DNA of 64,000 bases from an uncultured Myxococcales bacterium (GTDB taxonomy: Bacteria > Myxococcota_A > UBA9042 > DTJE01): contig CALJUR010000102.1 of the NCBI GenBank assembly GCA_937975765.1, positions 21,746 through 85,745 on the forward strand, read 5' to 3'. The position numbers and the translations under genes were made by a program. Each line of letters begins with the position of its first letter. Position 1 is the stretch's first letter. Shown one piece after another: positions 50,389 through 59,564 of this stretch. The notes beneath the pieces are model-generated. The model had not been told where the DNA came from. It did not search any database and worked only from the letters and a program-made list of their open reading frames with translations.

Positions 50389-51969
50389 ATGGAACGCAAG
50401 CTGGACCTGGACCCCGGCGCCATCGCGCGCAGCCGCGACGCGGCCGGGAACATCGCCGAGGAGGTGCTGCGGTTCGCCGCCGACCGCACCACGGTATCGA
50501 TCGAGCGCGCGGTGTTGCGCTGGATGGGCGTCGAGGGGGGGGACGCGGACTGCATCCCCCTGGTGAACCGCGTCGTGGACGCGGCCGTGGCGGCCGGCCT
50601 TCTGGAGGACGGAATCGCGCTGCCCTTCGCGGAGGCCGTCCGGTCGTCCGGGCTGGACCCGTCCGGCGCCGCGCGGGCGATCTCCGAGGGAAGGCTGGCC
50701 CTGGCGCGGCCGGCCCCCGGGCACGAGGAGGCGGCCCGCGCCATCGCGCGCGACCTGGCCGAAACCGGATCCGAGCGCATCCGGCGCACCAACCGCACCC
50801 GGCAGGCCTTCCTGGACCGCCTGGGCGAGGGGCCGCGCCCGCTGCTGTACGTGATCGTGGCGTCCGGCAACATCCACGAGGACACGGTGCAGGCCCAGGT
50901 GTGCGCGAAGGCCGGGGCCCAGGTCATCGCCGTCATCCGGTCCACGGCGCAGAGCCTGCTGGACTACATCCCGGAAGGCGCGACGACCGAGGGCTATGGC
51001 GGAACCTACGCCACGCAGGCCAACTTCCGCATCATGCGGGCCGCCCTGGACGAGGCGTCCGAGGACGTCGGTCGCTACGTGCGCCAGTGCAACTACGCAT
51101 CCGGCCTGTGCATGCCCGAGATGGCCACGCTGGGCGCGCTGGAGCGCCTGGACGTGATGCTGAACGACGCGCTGTACGGCATCCTGTTCCGCGACATCAA
51201 CATGCAGCGAACGCTGACCGACCAGGCCTTCTCGCGCCGGGTGTCGGCCGCCGCGGGCATCCTCATCAACACCGGCGAGGACAACTACCTGACCACCGCG
51301 GACGCCTTCGAGTCCGCGCACACCGTGCTGGCGTCGGAACTGATCAACGAGCAGATCGCGCTGCGCTGCGGGCTGAAGCCGTGGCAACTGGGACTGGGCC
51401 ACGCGATGCAGATGAACCCGTTCCGCGAGGACATGTTCCTGTACGAGGTGGCGCAGGCGCGCATGGTCCGCGAGATCTTCCCGGAGTGCCCGCTGAAGTA
51501 CATGCCGCCGACCAAGTACATGACCGGCGACATCTTCCGAGGCCACGTGCAGGACGCGCTGTTCAGCCTGGCCAGCGTGATGACCGGCCAGGGCATCCAC
51601 CTGCTGGGCATGATGACCGAGGCGATGCACACGCCGCACATCCACGACCGCACGCTGGCGCTGGAGGCCACCCGGATGATCGTGACGGCGGCGCGGCACC
51701 TGGAGGACGAGGTGCAGTTCAAGCCCGGCGGCATCGTCCAGACCCGCGCCCGCGAGGTGCTGGGTCGCGCGCAGGGCCTCCTGGAGCAGGTCCGCGACGA
51801 GGGGCTGTTCGGCGCCCTGGCCAACGGGCGGTTCGCCGACATCCGGCGCACTCCCGAGGGCGGCCGCGGCCTGGATGGCGTCCTGGCCAAGGGCCCGCGC
51901 TACTGGAACCCGGTCGAGGACGCGCTGGACGCCCTGCTGGCGGAAGGCGCGCCGGAGGTGACGGAATGA
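50389..51969 (+). CDS. kamD: Lysine 5,6-aminomutase alpha subunit
   Basis: A 526-residue subunit of the B12- and PLP-dependent aminomutase that shifts the terminal amino group of D-lysine or beta-lysine to carbon 5. It forms the TIM barrel; conserved stretches include YVIVASGNIHEDTVQAQVCA, GEDNYLTTADAFESAHTVLA and KYMPPTKYMTGDIF. The length agrees with known alpha subunits. ATG 50389 follows GGAGAGG. Its stop overlaps the kamE start in ATGA, showing coupled synthesis of the two subunits. Confidence 0.92.
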   Translation: MERKLDLDPGAIARSRDAAGNIAEEVLRFAADRTTVSIERAVLRWMGVEGGDADCIPLVNRVVDAAVAAGLLEDGIALPFAEAVRSSGLDPSGAARAISEGRLALARPAPGHEEAARAIARDLAETGSERIRRTNRTRQAFLDRLGEGPRPLLYVIVASGNIHEDTVQAQVCAKAGAQVIAVIRSTAQSLLDYIPEGATTEGYGGTYATQANFRIMRAALDEASEDVGRYVRQCNYASGLCMPEMATLGALERLDVMLNDALYGILFRDINMQRTLTDQAFSRRVSAAAGILINTGEDNYLTTADAFESAHTVLASELINEQIALRCGLKPWQLGLGHAMQMNPFREDMFLYEVAQARMVREIFPECPLKYMPPTKYMTGDIFRGHVQDALFSLASVMTGQGIHLLGMMTEAMHTPHIHDRTLALEATRMIVTAARHLEDEVQFKPGGIVQTRAREVLGRAQGLLEQVRDEGLFGALANGRFADIRRTPEGGRGLDGVLAKGPRYWNPVEDALDALLAEGAPEVTE

Positions 51970-52742
51970 GCAGCGACAATCCCCCCACCCGGATGGCGTC
52001 CGGCGTGGACCTCCACGCGGTGCGCCCCTACGGCGACACGCTGAGCGACGGGCTGGTGCAGCTGTCGTTCAGCCTTCCGATCCCCCCCGGTCCCGAGGCA
52101 CGGGAGGCCGCGCGGCGGCTGGCGGCGCAGATGGGCCTGAACGAGCCGCAGATCTACCACGAGGCGGACCTGGGCTACGGTTTCTCGTTCTGGATCCTGT
52201 ACGGCAAGTGCCGGTTCCACGTGGACCTCACGCGCATCGTCGTGCCGAAGATCGAGGCGCCGGCGATGTCCCTCGAGGAGATCAACGACCTCCTGCGCGA
52301 GAAGGCCGGCCGCCGCCTGCGCGTCGTCGGCGCGTGCAGCGGCACGGACGCGCACACCGTCGGCATCGACGCGATCCTGAACATGAAGGGGTTCGCGGGC
52401 GAGTACGGCCTGGAGCGCTACCCGGCCTTCGAGGTGTTCAACCTGGGCAGCCAGGTCCCGAACGAGGTGCTGCTGGCGAAGGTGCGCGAACTGAAGGCGG
52501 ACGCGGTGCTGGTGTCGCAGGTGGTGACGCAGAAGGACGTGCACCTGAACAACCTGGCCGAGTGGGTCGACATGGTCGAGGCCGACGGGCTGCGCAACGA
52601 CCTGCTGATGGTCTGCGGAGGGCCGCGGATCACGCACGAGGTCGCGCTGGAACTGGGCTTCGACGCCGGCTTCGGGACCGGGACCACCCCCCGGACCGTC
52701 GCCGCCTGGATCGCGCACGAATGGGTCCGCCGGCACGGCTGA
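51966..52742 (+). CDS. kamE: Lysine 5,6-aminomutase beta subunit
   Basis: A 258-residue subunit with the Rossmann-like B12 domain. The DxHxxG motif is TDAHTVG with His130 as cobalt ligand, and Lys141 in LNMKG stands 11 residues later, matching His133 and Lys144 (PLP-binding) of characterised enzymes. NLGSQVPNEVLLAK and CGGPRITHEVALELG complete the B12 fold. The next pathway genes (kdd, kce, kal) are not adjacent. Confidence 0.93.
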   Translation: MSSDNPPTRMASGVDLHAVRPYGDTLSDGLVQLSFSLPIPPGPEAREAARRLAAQMGLNEPQIYHEADLGYGFSFWILYGKCRFHVDLTRIVVPKIEAPAMSLEEINDLLREKAGRRLRVVGACSGTDAHTVGIDAILNMKGFAGEYGLERYPAFEVFNLGSQVPNEVLLAKVRELKADAVLVSQVVTQKDVHLNNLAEWVDMVEADGLRNDLLMVCGGPRITHEVALELGFDAGFGTGTTPRTVAAWIAHEWVRRHG

Positions 52743-52831
52743 TCGGGGGGTTCGACCGGTCCCGCCACGGCCGCATGCCGGCTGGGTTTGCCAGCCATTT
52801 CCGAATCCTGACTCCGAAAGTCGAAAAAAGG

Positions 52832-52860
52832 TTGACAGCACCGCTGACCCTCATTAAATT
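52832..52860 (+). promoter_or_regulatory. Near-consensus sigma70 promoter
   Basis: TTGACA (52832-52837), 17 bases, TAAATT (52855-52860). Preceded by an A-run at 52824-52829, possibly an UP-type element. It drives the small Cys protein gene at 52913. Confidence 0.75.
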
Positions 52861-52912
52861 CATCTACGGGACCTGAATTGTCCGGGTTCCATCGTGGAAA
52901 AGGGGGTCGGCG

Positions 52913-53122
52913 ATGCGGTTCACCTACTCTCAGCAGGACATCCAGGAACTTTCGGACACGTTCTTCTGCCGGGCCAGGCGCAAGGAAATGACGCTGGACA
53001 AGTGCCTGAACGACTACCTCGAGTCGAACGCCTTCGAGAAGCGTCGCTCGGCCTGTTTCCGCTGCCCCCAGGGGCGCAAGAACCGCGAGTGCTACGCGGG
53101 CGGGCAGGACGAGGAGGGCTAG
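52913..53122 (+). CDS. Small Cys-containing protein of unknown function
   Basis: A 69-residue soluble protein with five cysteines: FFCRAR, DKCLNDY, ACFRCPQ and RECYAGG. The middle (MTLDKCLNDYLESNAFEKRRS) is helical, and the CxxC could hold zinc or iron-sulfur. I do not recognise a named family. It has its own strong promoter and a leader of about 45 bases, so it may be made in quantity. It is convergent with the thiolase gene. Confidence 0.7.
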   Translation: MRFTYSQQDIQELSDTFFCRARRKEMTLDKCLNDYLESNAFEKRRSACFRCPQGRKNRECYAGGQDEEG

Positions 53123-53158
53123 GCGCCGGGACCACCGGCAGGGCCAGCCCCCGCGCGG

Positions 53159-54376
53159 TCAGTTCGCCTTCAGGACGGTGGTCACGGACGCGCAGATCGG
53201 CCCGCCGATGTTGAACGTGGCGGCGTATCGCGGGTTCGGGGCCTGCAGACCGGCGGGAACCTTCCCGGTCAGCTGCCAGTAACTCCAGCCGATCATCGCG
53301 ACGCCGGTGGCCCCGATGGGATGCCCCTTGGCGATCAGCCCGCCCGACGTGTTGATCGGCACCCCGCCGCCGCCGGCCCGGGCCTTGCCGTCCATGTAGT
53401 ACCGGACGCCCTGGCCGGGCTGGGCCAGGCCCAGGATCTCCACCGACAGCGCGCCCATGATGCCGAAGCAGTCGTGCACCTCGGCCACGCCCACGTCCGA
53501 CACCTGGATCCCGGCCATGTCGTAAGCGGCCTTCATTGCCCGGTACGCGCCCGCGGGATGCAGCACGTCGCGCCCCTTCGTCGACAGCGGGTCGGTCGCC
53601 GATCCGAAGCCGACCAGTTCGATCGCCTGCGAGCGCGGCAGGCCCAGCCGCGCCATCCCGTCCTCGGTGGCCAGGATCAGCGACGCCCAGCCGTCCGTCA
53701 TCTGCGAGCACTCGAAGGTCTTCAGCGGCAGCCCCTCCGCGATGTAGCGGTTCGGGCCGTCGATCGTCATCACCTTCTCCACCGTCATCTGAACCTTCTG
53801 CATCTGGGCCAGCGGGTTCAGGTTGCCGTGGGCATAGAAGGTGACCGGCACGTGCGCCAGGTCGGCCTCGGACACCCCCCAGTGCTTCATGTACAGGTCC
53901 TGCACCTCGGCGAAGATGTGCGGGAACACGAAGACCTTGCCGGGACGGTCGTCCGGGTGCGAAGCGGTGCCCAGCACCTTGCCGATCAGCTTGCCGTCGG
54001 CCTTGCCCTCGTCGTCGCGCATCTTCTCGACGCCGATCGCCAGGCCCACGTCCGCCTCGCCCAGCAGCATCCGCCGCACCACCGACAGCACCGCCTGTCC
54101 ACCCGACGCGCACGCGTTCTCGACGGTCTCGATCGGCTTGCCGGCCAGCCCCGGCTCCATCGCCAGCAGGCCGGACATCAGGGTCTGGTCCTGCAGCATC
54201 GGGACCAGCATGCCCGCGACGGCGGCCGTGTCCACCGCTTCCAGCGGGACGCCCGCGTTCGCGGAAACGCCGGCGGCGGCTGCATGGACCACCTGCGACA
54301 GGCTCACCGGCCCCAGCTTACCGAACGGGCTTTGCGCGTAGCCGACGATGAACACCCTCTTGTTGCCGGGCAGCAT
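53159..54376 (-). CDS. Thiolase (acetyl-CoA acetyltransferase, SCP-x-like group)
   Basis: A 405-residue thiolase. The acylated Cys lies in VENACASGGQAV near residue 90, HDCFG near 295 and the C-terminal GGLIAKGHPIGATGVAM block at about 340 with the catalytic His; the second usual Cys region near the end reads GGPICASVTT. The sequence is closest in style to SCP-x/lipid-transfer thiolases that act with a DUF35 partner, but no partner is adjacent. ATG 54376 follows GAGGAG. It could serve C4 metabolism after lysine breakdown (inference). Confidence 0.85.
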   Translation of the reverse strand: MLPGNKRVFIVGYAQSPFGKLGPVSLSQVVHAAAAGVSANAGVPLEAVDTAAVAGMLVPMLQDQTLMSGLLAMEPGLAGKPIETVENACASGGQAVLSVVRRMLLGEADVGLAIGVEKMRDDEGKADGKLIGKVLGTASHPDDRPGKVFVFPHIFAEVQDLYMKHWGVSEADLAHVPVTFYAHGNLNPLAQMQKVQMTVEKVMTIDGPNRYIAEGLPLKTFECSQMTDGWASLILATEDGMARLGLPRSQAIELVGFGSATDPLSTKGRDVLHPAGAYRAMKAAYDMAGIQVSDVGVAEVHDCFGIMGALSVEILGLAQPGQGVRYYMDGKARAGGGGVPINTSGGLIAKGHPIGATGVAMIGWSYWQLTGKVPAGLQAPNPRYAATFNIGGPICASVTTVLKAN

Positions 54377-54547
54377 GACACACTCCTCGTGAGAGACCTG
54401 GTTGCGAGTTCCTCGGCCCATGGCCACGACGAACCATACCACTCCGCCCGCGGACAAAGAAGGATTCCGCGGCGGGGGGGACACGGAAGTCCAGGCAGGA
54501 TGCGGCCTTCGCCCTGTCCGGCGTGTCGGGACCACGACATCGCCGGA

Positions 54548-56032
54548 TCAGCCCGGATCGCCGCCGGCCTCCGGGAGGGCGTCCTCCGGCGAGGCCTCTT
54601 TTGAAGGAATCGCGGGCGTCGCGGGCGCGCGCAAGGAAGGAAGCCCCGCCAGCGCCCGGACGACGGCGTCCATCTGCCCCGGCAGCAGCGTCCGCAGGTC
54701 CAGCAGCACCGCGCCATCCTGCACGCGTCCCAGGATCGGGGGATCGCACGCGCGCAGCCGGGCGTCGACCTCGTCCTCGGGCACGCCCGCCAGCCGCACG
54801 GCCACGCCGAACGACGGGATCGGGCTGGCCGGCAGCGTGCCTCCCCCGGCCTCGGACCGGGCGGGCACGATCTGCAGGCCCAGCGCGTCGGGCGTCCCGG
54901 CACGCCGCACCCTCCGAACCAGCGACTCGCAACGCCGCCGGACCGTCGCGGCGGGCAGCCGCATCGCGGCCAGCACCGGGATCCCGTCCAGGTCCCCGGC
55001 CAGGTGCCGCCGCAGGACCGCCTGCAGCGTCCCGATCACCAGCTTGTCCACGCGCAGCGCCCGCATCAGCGGATGCCGCCGCATCGGCAGGAGGAACGCC
55101 TCGCGGCCCAGCACGATCCCGGCCTGGCACCCGCCCAGCAGCTTGTCCCCGGACACGCAGACCACGTCCGCGCCCGCCTCCAGCACCTGCTGCGGCCCGG
55201 GCTCCCCGTCCGCCGCGGGCACGCCGGGCGACGAGACCAGCCCGCTGCCCAGGTCCACGACCGCCGGCAGGCCGTGCCGGTGGGCCATTTCCGCCATCGC
55301 GGCGACGCCGACCTCCTCCACGAACCCCACCATCCGGAAGTTCGAGGGGTGCGCCTTGAACAGCATGGCCGTTTCGGGCCCGATCGCGGCCTCGTAATCC
55401 TTCCGCCGCGTCCGGTTCGTGGTGCCCACCTCGACCAGCCGCGCGCCCGACGACGCCATCACCTCGGGGACCCGGAAGCCGCCGCCGATCTCGACCAGTT
55501 CCCCGCGCGAGACGACCACCTCGCGGCCGCGGGCCAGCGCCGTCAATGCCAGCAGCACCGCCGCCGCGCAGTTGTTCACCACCAGCCCGGCCTCGGCGGC
55601 CGGGACCACCCGCCGCAGCATCGCGTCCAGGTGGTCGTCCCGGGCCCCCCTCCGGCGCCCGGCGATGTCGTACTCGAGGTTGCAGTATCCCGACACGCCG
55701 TCCCGGACCTCGTCCAGCCACTCCGGGGCCAGCGGGGCGCGTCCCAGGTTCGTGTGCAGGATGACGCCGGTCAGGTTGATCACCGGCCGCAGGGTGCCGG
55801 ACAGCCTGTCCCGGGCCCTCGCCATCGCGGCGCGCGCCACAGCTTCCGGCGTGCATTCCGCAGGTTCCACGGGCTCTCCCCCCCTCATCCTGCGGCGCAG
55901 ATCCTCGACCGCTTCCCGGATCGCGGCGACCCGGTTCGCACGCTCCACGGGGCGTTCCCCAGGGGCCTCCCCGACGAGGGACAGCACCCGATCGACCGAG
56001 GGTATTTGACGGAATTTCCTGGTCTTTTCCAT
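54548..56032 (-). CDS. selA: L-seryl-tRNA(Sec) selenium transferase
   Basis: A 494-residue PLP enzyme that converts Ser-tRNA(Sec) to Sec-tRNA(Sec) with selenophosphate. The N-terminal tRNA-binding part begins RQIPSVDRVL, which is typical, followed by VINLTGVILHTNLGRAPLA, VVVSRGELVEIGGGFRVPEV, VDLGSG and the PLP Lys in VSGDKLLGGCQAGIV near residue 290. It implies selenoproteins in this genome. selB, selD and tRNA-Sec are not in the window. ATG 56032 is the family start. Confidence 0.95.
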   Translation of the reverse strand: MEKTRKFRQIPSVDRVLSLVGEAPGERPVERANRVAAIREAVEDLRRRMRGGEPVEPAECTPEAVARAAMARARDRLSGTLRPVINLTGVILHTNLGRAPLAPEWLDEVRDGVSGYCNLEYDIAGRRRGARDDHLDAMLRRVVPAAEAGLVVNNCAAAVLLALTALARGREVVVSRGELVEIGGGFRVPEVMASSGARLVEVGTTNRTRRKDYEAAIGPETAMLFKAHPSNFRMVGFVEEVGVAAMAEMAHRHGLPAVVDLGSGLVSSPGVPAADGEPGPQQVLEAGADVVCVSGDKLLGGCQAGIVLGREAFLLPMRRHPLMRALRVDKLVIGTLQAVLRRHLAGDLDGIPVLAAMRLPAATVRRRCESLVRRVRRAGTPDALGLQIVPARSEAGGGTLPASPIPSFGVAVRLAGVPEDEVDARLRACDPPILGRVQDGAVLLDLRTLLPGQMDAVVRALAGLPSLRAPATPAIPSKEASPEDALPEAGGDPG

Positions 56033-56072
56033 GGTGCGGAACCATACCACGCACCCTCCTGCCGGGCAAGGA

Positions 56073-56101
56073 TTGACAAACCGATCGTCCGGTGGCAATA
56101 T
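56073..56101 (+). promoter_or_regulatory. Promoter of the coiled lipoprotein gene
   Basis: TTGACA (56073-56078), 17 bases, CAATAT (56096-56101). It lies between divergent selA and the lipoprotein gene and gives a leader of about 90 bases. Confidence 0.7.
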
Positions 56102-56195
56102 CCCGCCCCGAAAGCGCACCACCGGGGGTTCCCGGGTGGCTGGGTGCGCCGGAGTTCCCTGGTGGGAAGCTTTTGGAGTTTCGGAGGAGGATCAG

Positions 56196-56777
56196 ATGAA
56201 GAAGCTGGCTACCGTGTTCGTGGCGATCGTGGCTGTCGCGTTCGCGGCCTGCGCGAAGAAGGCGACCCCGGACGAGGTCAAGAAGGCGTACGCGAAGCTG
56301 GTCGAGCTGCAGAAGGCGGCCAACCCGGCTCCGGCGGCCGAGGATCCGGCCGTGAAGATCAACGCCGAGTTCGCGCAGAAGTTCCAGGCCCTGCAGACCG
56401 CGCAGCAGGAAGCCCTCAAGGCGATCGACGCCGAGATGACCGCTGCGAAGGACGCCCTGCCGAAGGCGAAGAAGGGCAAGAAGGGCGAGGAGGCCTATGC
56501 GGCCGCCGTCGCGAAGGTCGAGGAGGAGTTCACCGCGAAGAAGAACGAGAAGAACGCGGAGTTCGCCCCGCAGTTCGCCGACCTGAACAAGAAGAAGGCC
56601 GACGCCCTGAAGGCCGCTGCCGACGCGAAGGCCAAGGCTGACGCGGACGCCAAGGCCCAGGCCGACAAGGACGCCGCTGCGTACCTGGACAAGGCCGTCA
56701 AGGACCGCACCACGAAGGCGAAGGTCGACTGCCAGCTGAAGGCCGCGAAGCTCGAAGACTTCAACAAGTGCAAGTGA
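56196..56777 (+). CDS. Coiled-coil lipoprotein, Lys/Ala-rich
   Basis: A 193-residue exported lipoprotein: signal peptide and lipobox AFAACAKK (Cys 19). The mature part is almost wholly helical and coiled-coil, with KA, AK and AD repeats (ADAKAKADADAKAQAD around residues 145-160). It has a single C-terminal Cys pair (VDCQLKAAKL, FNKCK). Composition resembles periplasmic spacer lipoproteins such as Lpp, but no homology is claimed. ATG 56196 follows GGAGGAGG. The promoter is strong, so it may be abundant. Confidence 0.8.
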   Translation: MKKLATVFVAIVAVAFAACAKKATPDEVKKAYAKLVELQKAANPAPAAEDPAVKINAEFAQKFQALQTAQQEALKAIDAEMTAAKDALPKAKKGKKGEEAYAAAVAKVEEEFTAKKNEKNAEFAPQFADLNKKKADALKAAADAKAKADADAKAQADKDAAAYLDKAVKDRTTKAKVDCQLKAAKLEDFNKCK

Positions 56778-56877
56778 TGTCCGTCGGTTCCCGGTTCGCC
56801 TGACAACCTTCCTTCCCTGACTTCTCCATCAGAATTCCAGCTCTGAGGCTCCGAACGGGGCCTTGGAGTATCCTCGG

Positions 56878-56912
56878 ACCGGCGAAGCCCCCTGCCGGTG
56901 TCCTTCGCCGGT
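56878..56912. terminator. 9-bp hairpin between two lipoprotein genes
   Basis: ACCGGCGAA (56878-56886) pairs exactly with 56904-56912 over a 17-base loop. There is no U-run after it. It may end the upstream transcript; the last base overlaps the next -35 box. Confidence 0.4.
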
Positions 56913-56940
56913 TGACTTCGTCCCGTCTTTCACCTAAACC
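56912..56940 (+). promoter_or_regulatory. Promoter of the three-repeat lipoprotein gene
   Basis: TTGACT (56912-56917), 17 bases, TAAACC (56935-56940), 35 bases before the ATG. Confidence 0.45.
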
Positions 56941-56975
56941 TAGCCGGTTGAATCGCTGCTTGAAGAGGTGAGCCA

Positions 56976-59417
56976 ATGGTCCGTGGAATCCGTGTTCCGG
57001 TCATCCTGGGGATCGCCGGTCTCCTGGCGATCGGCTGCGGCGGCCGCAGCGTGAACGAGGCCGATTTCGGCACGCCGGACACGGTGTACCCCGACGGCTA
57101 CGAGGTCCAGTTCGACACCGGCAAGGAAGGCGTCACCCCCGACAACGGCAAGGACGGCATCGTCCCGAACGACTCGGCGACCGACTATGACGGCCCGGTG
57201 GCCCAGGGGATCGCGGCCATCCAGCAGTCCGAGGAGAGCACGGGATGCACCGCGGACGGCTTCGGCAACTTCGCGACCGGCATCGCGCTGGACGTGGTGA
57301 TCGTGTCGCCGCGTTTCACGATCACGGCCAACTCGAAGTACGGCTACATCGTGGCGGATGCCGGCCTGACGCAGTCCGAGGCGTGGCGCGGGATCGCGAT
57401 CACGGTGCCCGTGTCGGTTTCGACGGACGAGTGGCAGCCCGGCACGGCGGTCTCGCTGGTCGGCGACCACGTCGAGTACTACTGCTTCACGCAGATCGGC
57501 GTGACGTCCGCGACCGCCATGGGCAGCCTGCCGAACCCGGCCCCGCTGGTGATCGACCCGGCCGAACTGGGCAGCCAGGACACCGCGCAGGCCGAGAAGT
57601 ACGAAGGCGTGCTGGTCCGCGTGAACAACGTCGAGGTCATCGAGACGCCGCACAACGGCAGCGACGGCAAGGACCACGGGTCGTTCAAGGCCACCGGCGG
57701 CCTGATCGTCGCGAACGACTTCCGGGTGCCGTACATGTCCACCGCGACGGACTCCCGCACGGTCGGCGACCGCTTCGACTACATCGTGGGCGTCGTGAAG
57801 TACTCCTACGGCGAGTACATCCTGACCCCGCGGACGGCGGACGACATGGTGCTGGAGGGCACGCAGCCCGGCGACAACGTCCCCGACACGTCCGAGGAAG
57901 TGGTGCCGCCGGACGGGATCGAGGAGGTGGTGCCGCAGGACGGGTTCGAGGCGGTGGACACGGCGGGCGAGGTGAACCCCGGCAGCACCACGATCGAATC
58001 GATCCAGTCGGCGACGGAGAGCACCGGCTGCACCGCCAACTCCATCGCGACGATCCAGTCCGGCCTGGCGTTCGCGCCGATCGTCGTGGTGTCGCCGAAG
58101 TTCGTGGCCTCCACCGGCAAGCTGGACGGCTACTTCGTGGCGGACGCGGGCCAGTCCACCGCGGGCGAGTACAAGGGCACGCAGATGAACGTGGACGTGG
58201 CCCTGGCGACCGCCTTCCAGCCCGGCGACGTGCTGAACGTCGCGGGCGAGTGGGTCGAGTTCTACTGCCTGACCGAGATCAAGGCGACGGCCGCCCAGAA
58301 GACCGGCACCGGCAATGTCCCGCAGCCGCGGGTCATCCAGCCGTCCGCCCTGAACACGCAGGACGCCGCGACGTCCGAGCCGCTGGAAGGCGTGCTGGTC
58401 GAACTGCACGACGTCACCGTCACCAGCGCCAACCCGGACGAGGCCGCCGGCAAGGACTACGGCAGTTTCGCGGTGGCCGACGGCGTGATCATCGCGAACA
58501 CGTTCAAGCTGAACTACATGAACCAGGCCACCGACCAGCGGAAGGTCGGCGACAGGTTCACGAAGATCGTGGGCGTCGTGACGTACTCGTTCAGCAAGTA
58601 CGTGGTCGTGCCGCGGAGCAACGACGACCTGGTGCTGGAAGGGACCGTCCCGCCCGACACCACGGAGCCCGTGGTCGAGCCCGTGCCGGACGTGGTGGAG
58701 CCGTCTCCCGAGGTGGTGGACCCGGGCACCGAGACCACCACGTCGTCGTACTCGGTCCACGACCTGCAGACGGCCGCCGCCAGCGAGACCTGCTCGGGGG
58801 GCGTGGTCAACGGCGACCCGATGTACGGCATCACGGTGAAGCCGCTGCTGGTCACGTCGGCGCAGTACTCGGCGACCAGCGCGTTCCACGGCTACTACGT
58901 GACCGACGTGGACGGCGCCTCGACCGACTCGGGGATGATCCTGATGGTGGCGAAGGCCCTGTCCACGTCGTTCCAGCCCGGCGACGTGCTGGCGGTGACC
59001 GGCGACTACAAGGAGTACTACTGCATGTCCGAGGTCGTGGTGGCCTCGACCGCGACCCCGCCGGCCACCGTCGGCTCGGTCGTCAAGACGGGCACCGACA
59101 GCATCCCGGACCCGATCGTGCTGTCGGCGTCGGTGCTGGAGAACGGCGGTGGTGCGGCGGCCGAGAAGTACGAGGGCATGATCGTGACGATCAACAACGT
59201 CCAGGTCACCTCGACCACGTCGCCCGACACCTACGGCTGGTTCCAGGTCGGCAACGGCATCGAGATCGTGTCGGACTTCTTCTACCCCGTGGCCACCGCA
59301 CCCTACACGCCGGTCCTGAACGACACCCTTCCGGCGATCACGGGCGGCCTGAAGTTCCACCACGGCAGGTACCGGATCGCGCCGCGGACCGCCGCGGACT
59401 TCACGAAGGTCCCGTAG
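56976..59417 (+). CDS. Lipoprotein with three tandem OB-like repeats
   Basis: An 813-residue surface lipoprotein (lipobox LLAIGC, Cys21). Three units of about 210 residues start with TGC or ETC-type cysteines at about residues 91, 352 and 605. Each has matching parts: YIVADAG/YFVADAG/YYVTDVDG, EYYCFTQI/EFYCLTEI/EYYCMSEV, KYEGVLV/PLEGVLV/KYEGMIV, and ends in (T/S)DD or AAD. They resemble the nuclease-associated OB-fold (YhcR-type) domains of exported proteins but no catalytic domain is present. Pro/Glu-rich linkers of about 40 residues join the units. Confidence 0.8.
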   Translation: MVRGIRVPVILGIAGLLAIGCGGRSVNEADFGTPDTVYPDGYEVQFDTGKEGVTPDNGKDGIVPNDSATDYDGPVAQGIAAIQQSEESTGCTADGFGNFATGIALDVVIVSPRFTITANSKYGYIVADAGLTQSEAWRGIAITVPVSVSTDEWQPGTAVSLVGDHVEYYCFTQIGVTSATAMGSLPNPAPLVIDPAELGSQDTAQAEKYEGVLVRVNNVEVIETPHNGSDGKDHGSFKATGGLIVANDFRVPYMSTATDSRTVGDRFDYIVGVVKYSYGEYILTPRTADDMVLEGTQPGDNVPDTSEEVVPPDGIEEVVPQDGFEAVDTAGEVNPGSTTIESIQSATESTGCTANSIATIQSGLAFAPIVVVSPKFVASTGKLDGYFVADAGQSTAGEYKGTQMNVDVALATAFQPGDVLNVAGEWVEFYCLTEIKATAAQKTGTGNVPQPRVIQPSALNTQDAATSEPLEGVLVELHDVTVTSANPDEAAGKDYGSFAVADGVIIANTFKLNYMNQATDQRKVGDRFTKIVGVVTYSFSKYVVVPRSNDDLVLEGTVPPDTTEPVVEPVPDVVEPSPEVVDPGTETTTSSYSVHDLQTAAASETCSGGVVNGDPMYGITVKPLLVTSAQYSATSAFHGYYVTDVDGASTDSGMILMVAKALSTSFQPGDVLAVTGDYKEYYCMSEVVVASTATPPATVGSVVKTGTDSIPDPIVLSASVLENGGGAAAEKYEGMIVTINNVQVTSTTSPDTYGWFQVGNGIEIVSDFFYPVATAPYTPVLNDTLPAITGGLKFHHGRYRIAPRTAADFTKVP

Positions 59418-59472
59418 GATCGGTGCCGTCCTCCCGCGTCGACCGGCCCCGGGAACCCCTCGATCCGGCGTC

Positions 59473-59501
59473 TTGACACCCGCGAGGCTCGGGGGGACGA
59501 T
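59473..59501 (+). promoter_or_regulatory. Promoter before the outer-membrane barrel genes
   Basis: TTGACA (59473-59478), 17 bases, GACGAT (59496-59501). Probably drives the two or three barrel genes that follow. Confidence 0.5.
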
Positions 59502-59564
59502 ACGGCACGCCTCGCCCGGCACCGCGGCAGCCCCGCTCGGACGGCGCGGCACAAAGGAGCGACC

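Noticed and set aside
48720..52742. 1340-residue open frame on the plus strand ending with the kamE sequence
   Set aside because: Only the last part is the real kamE; the upstream part is an out-of-frame shadow of HU, the P-loop protein and kamD.
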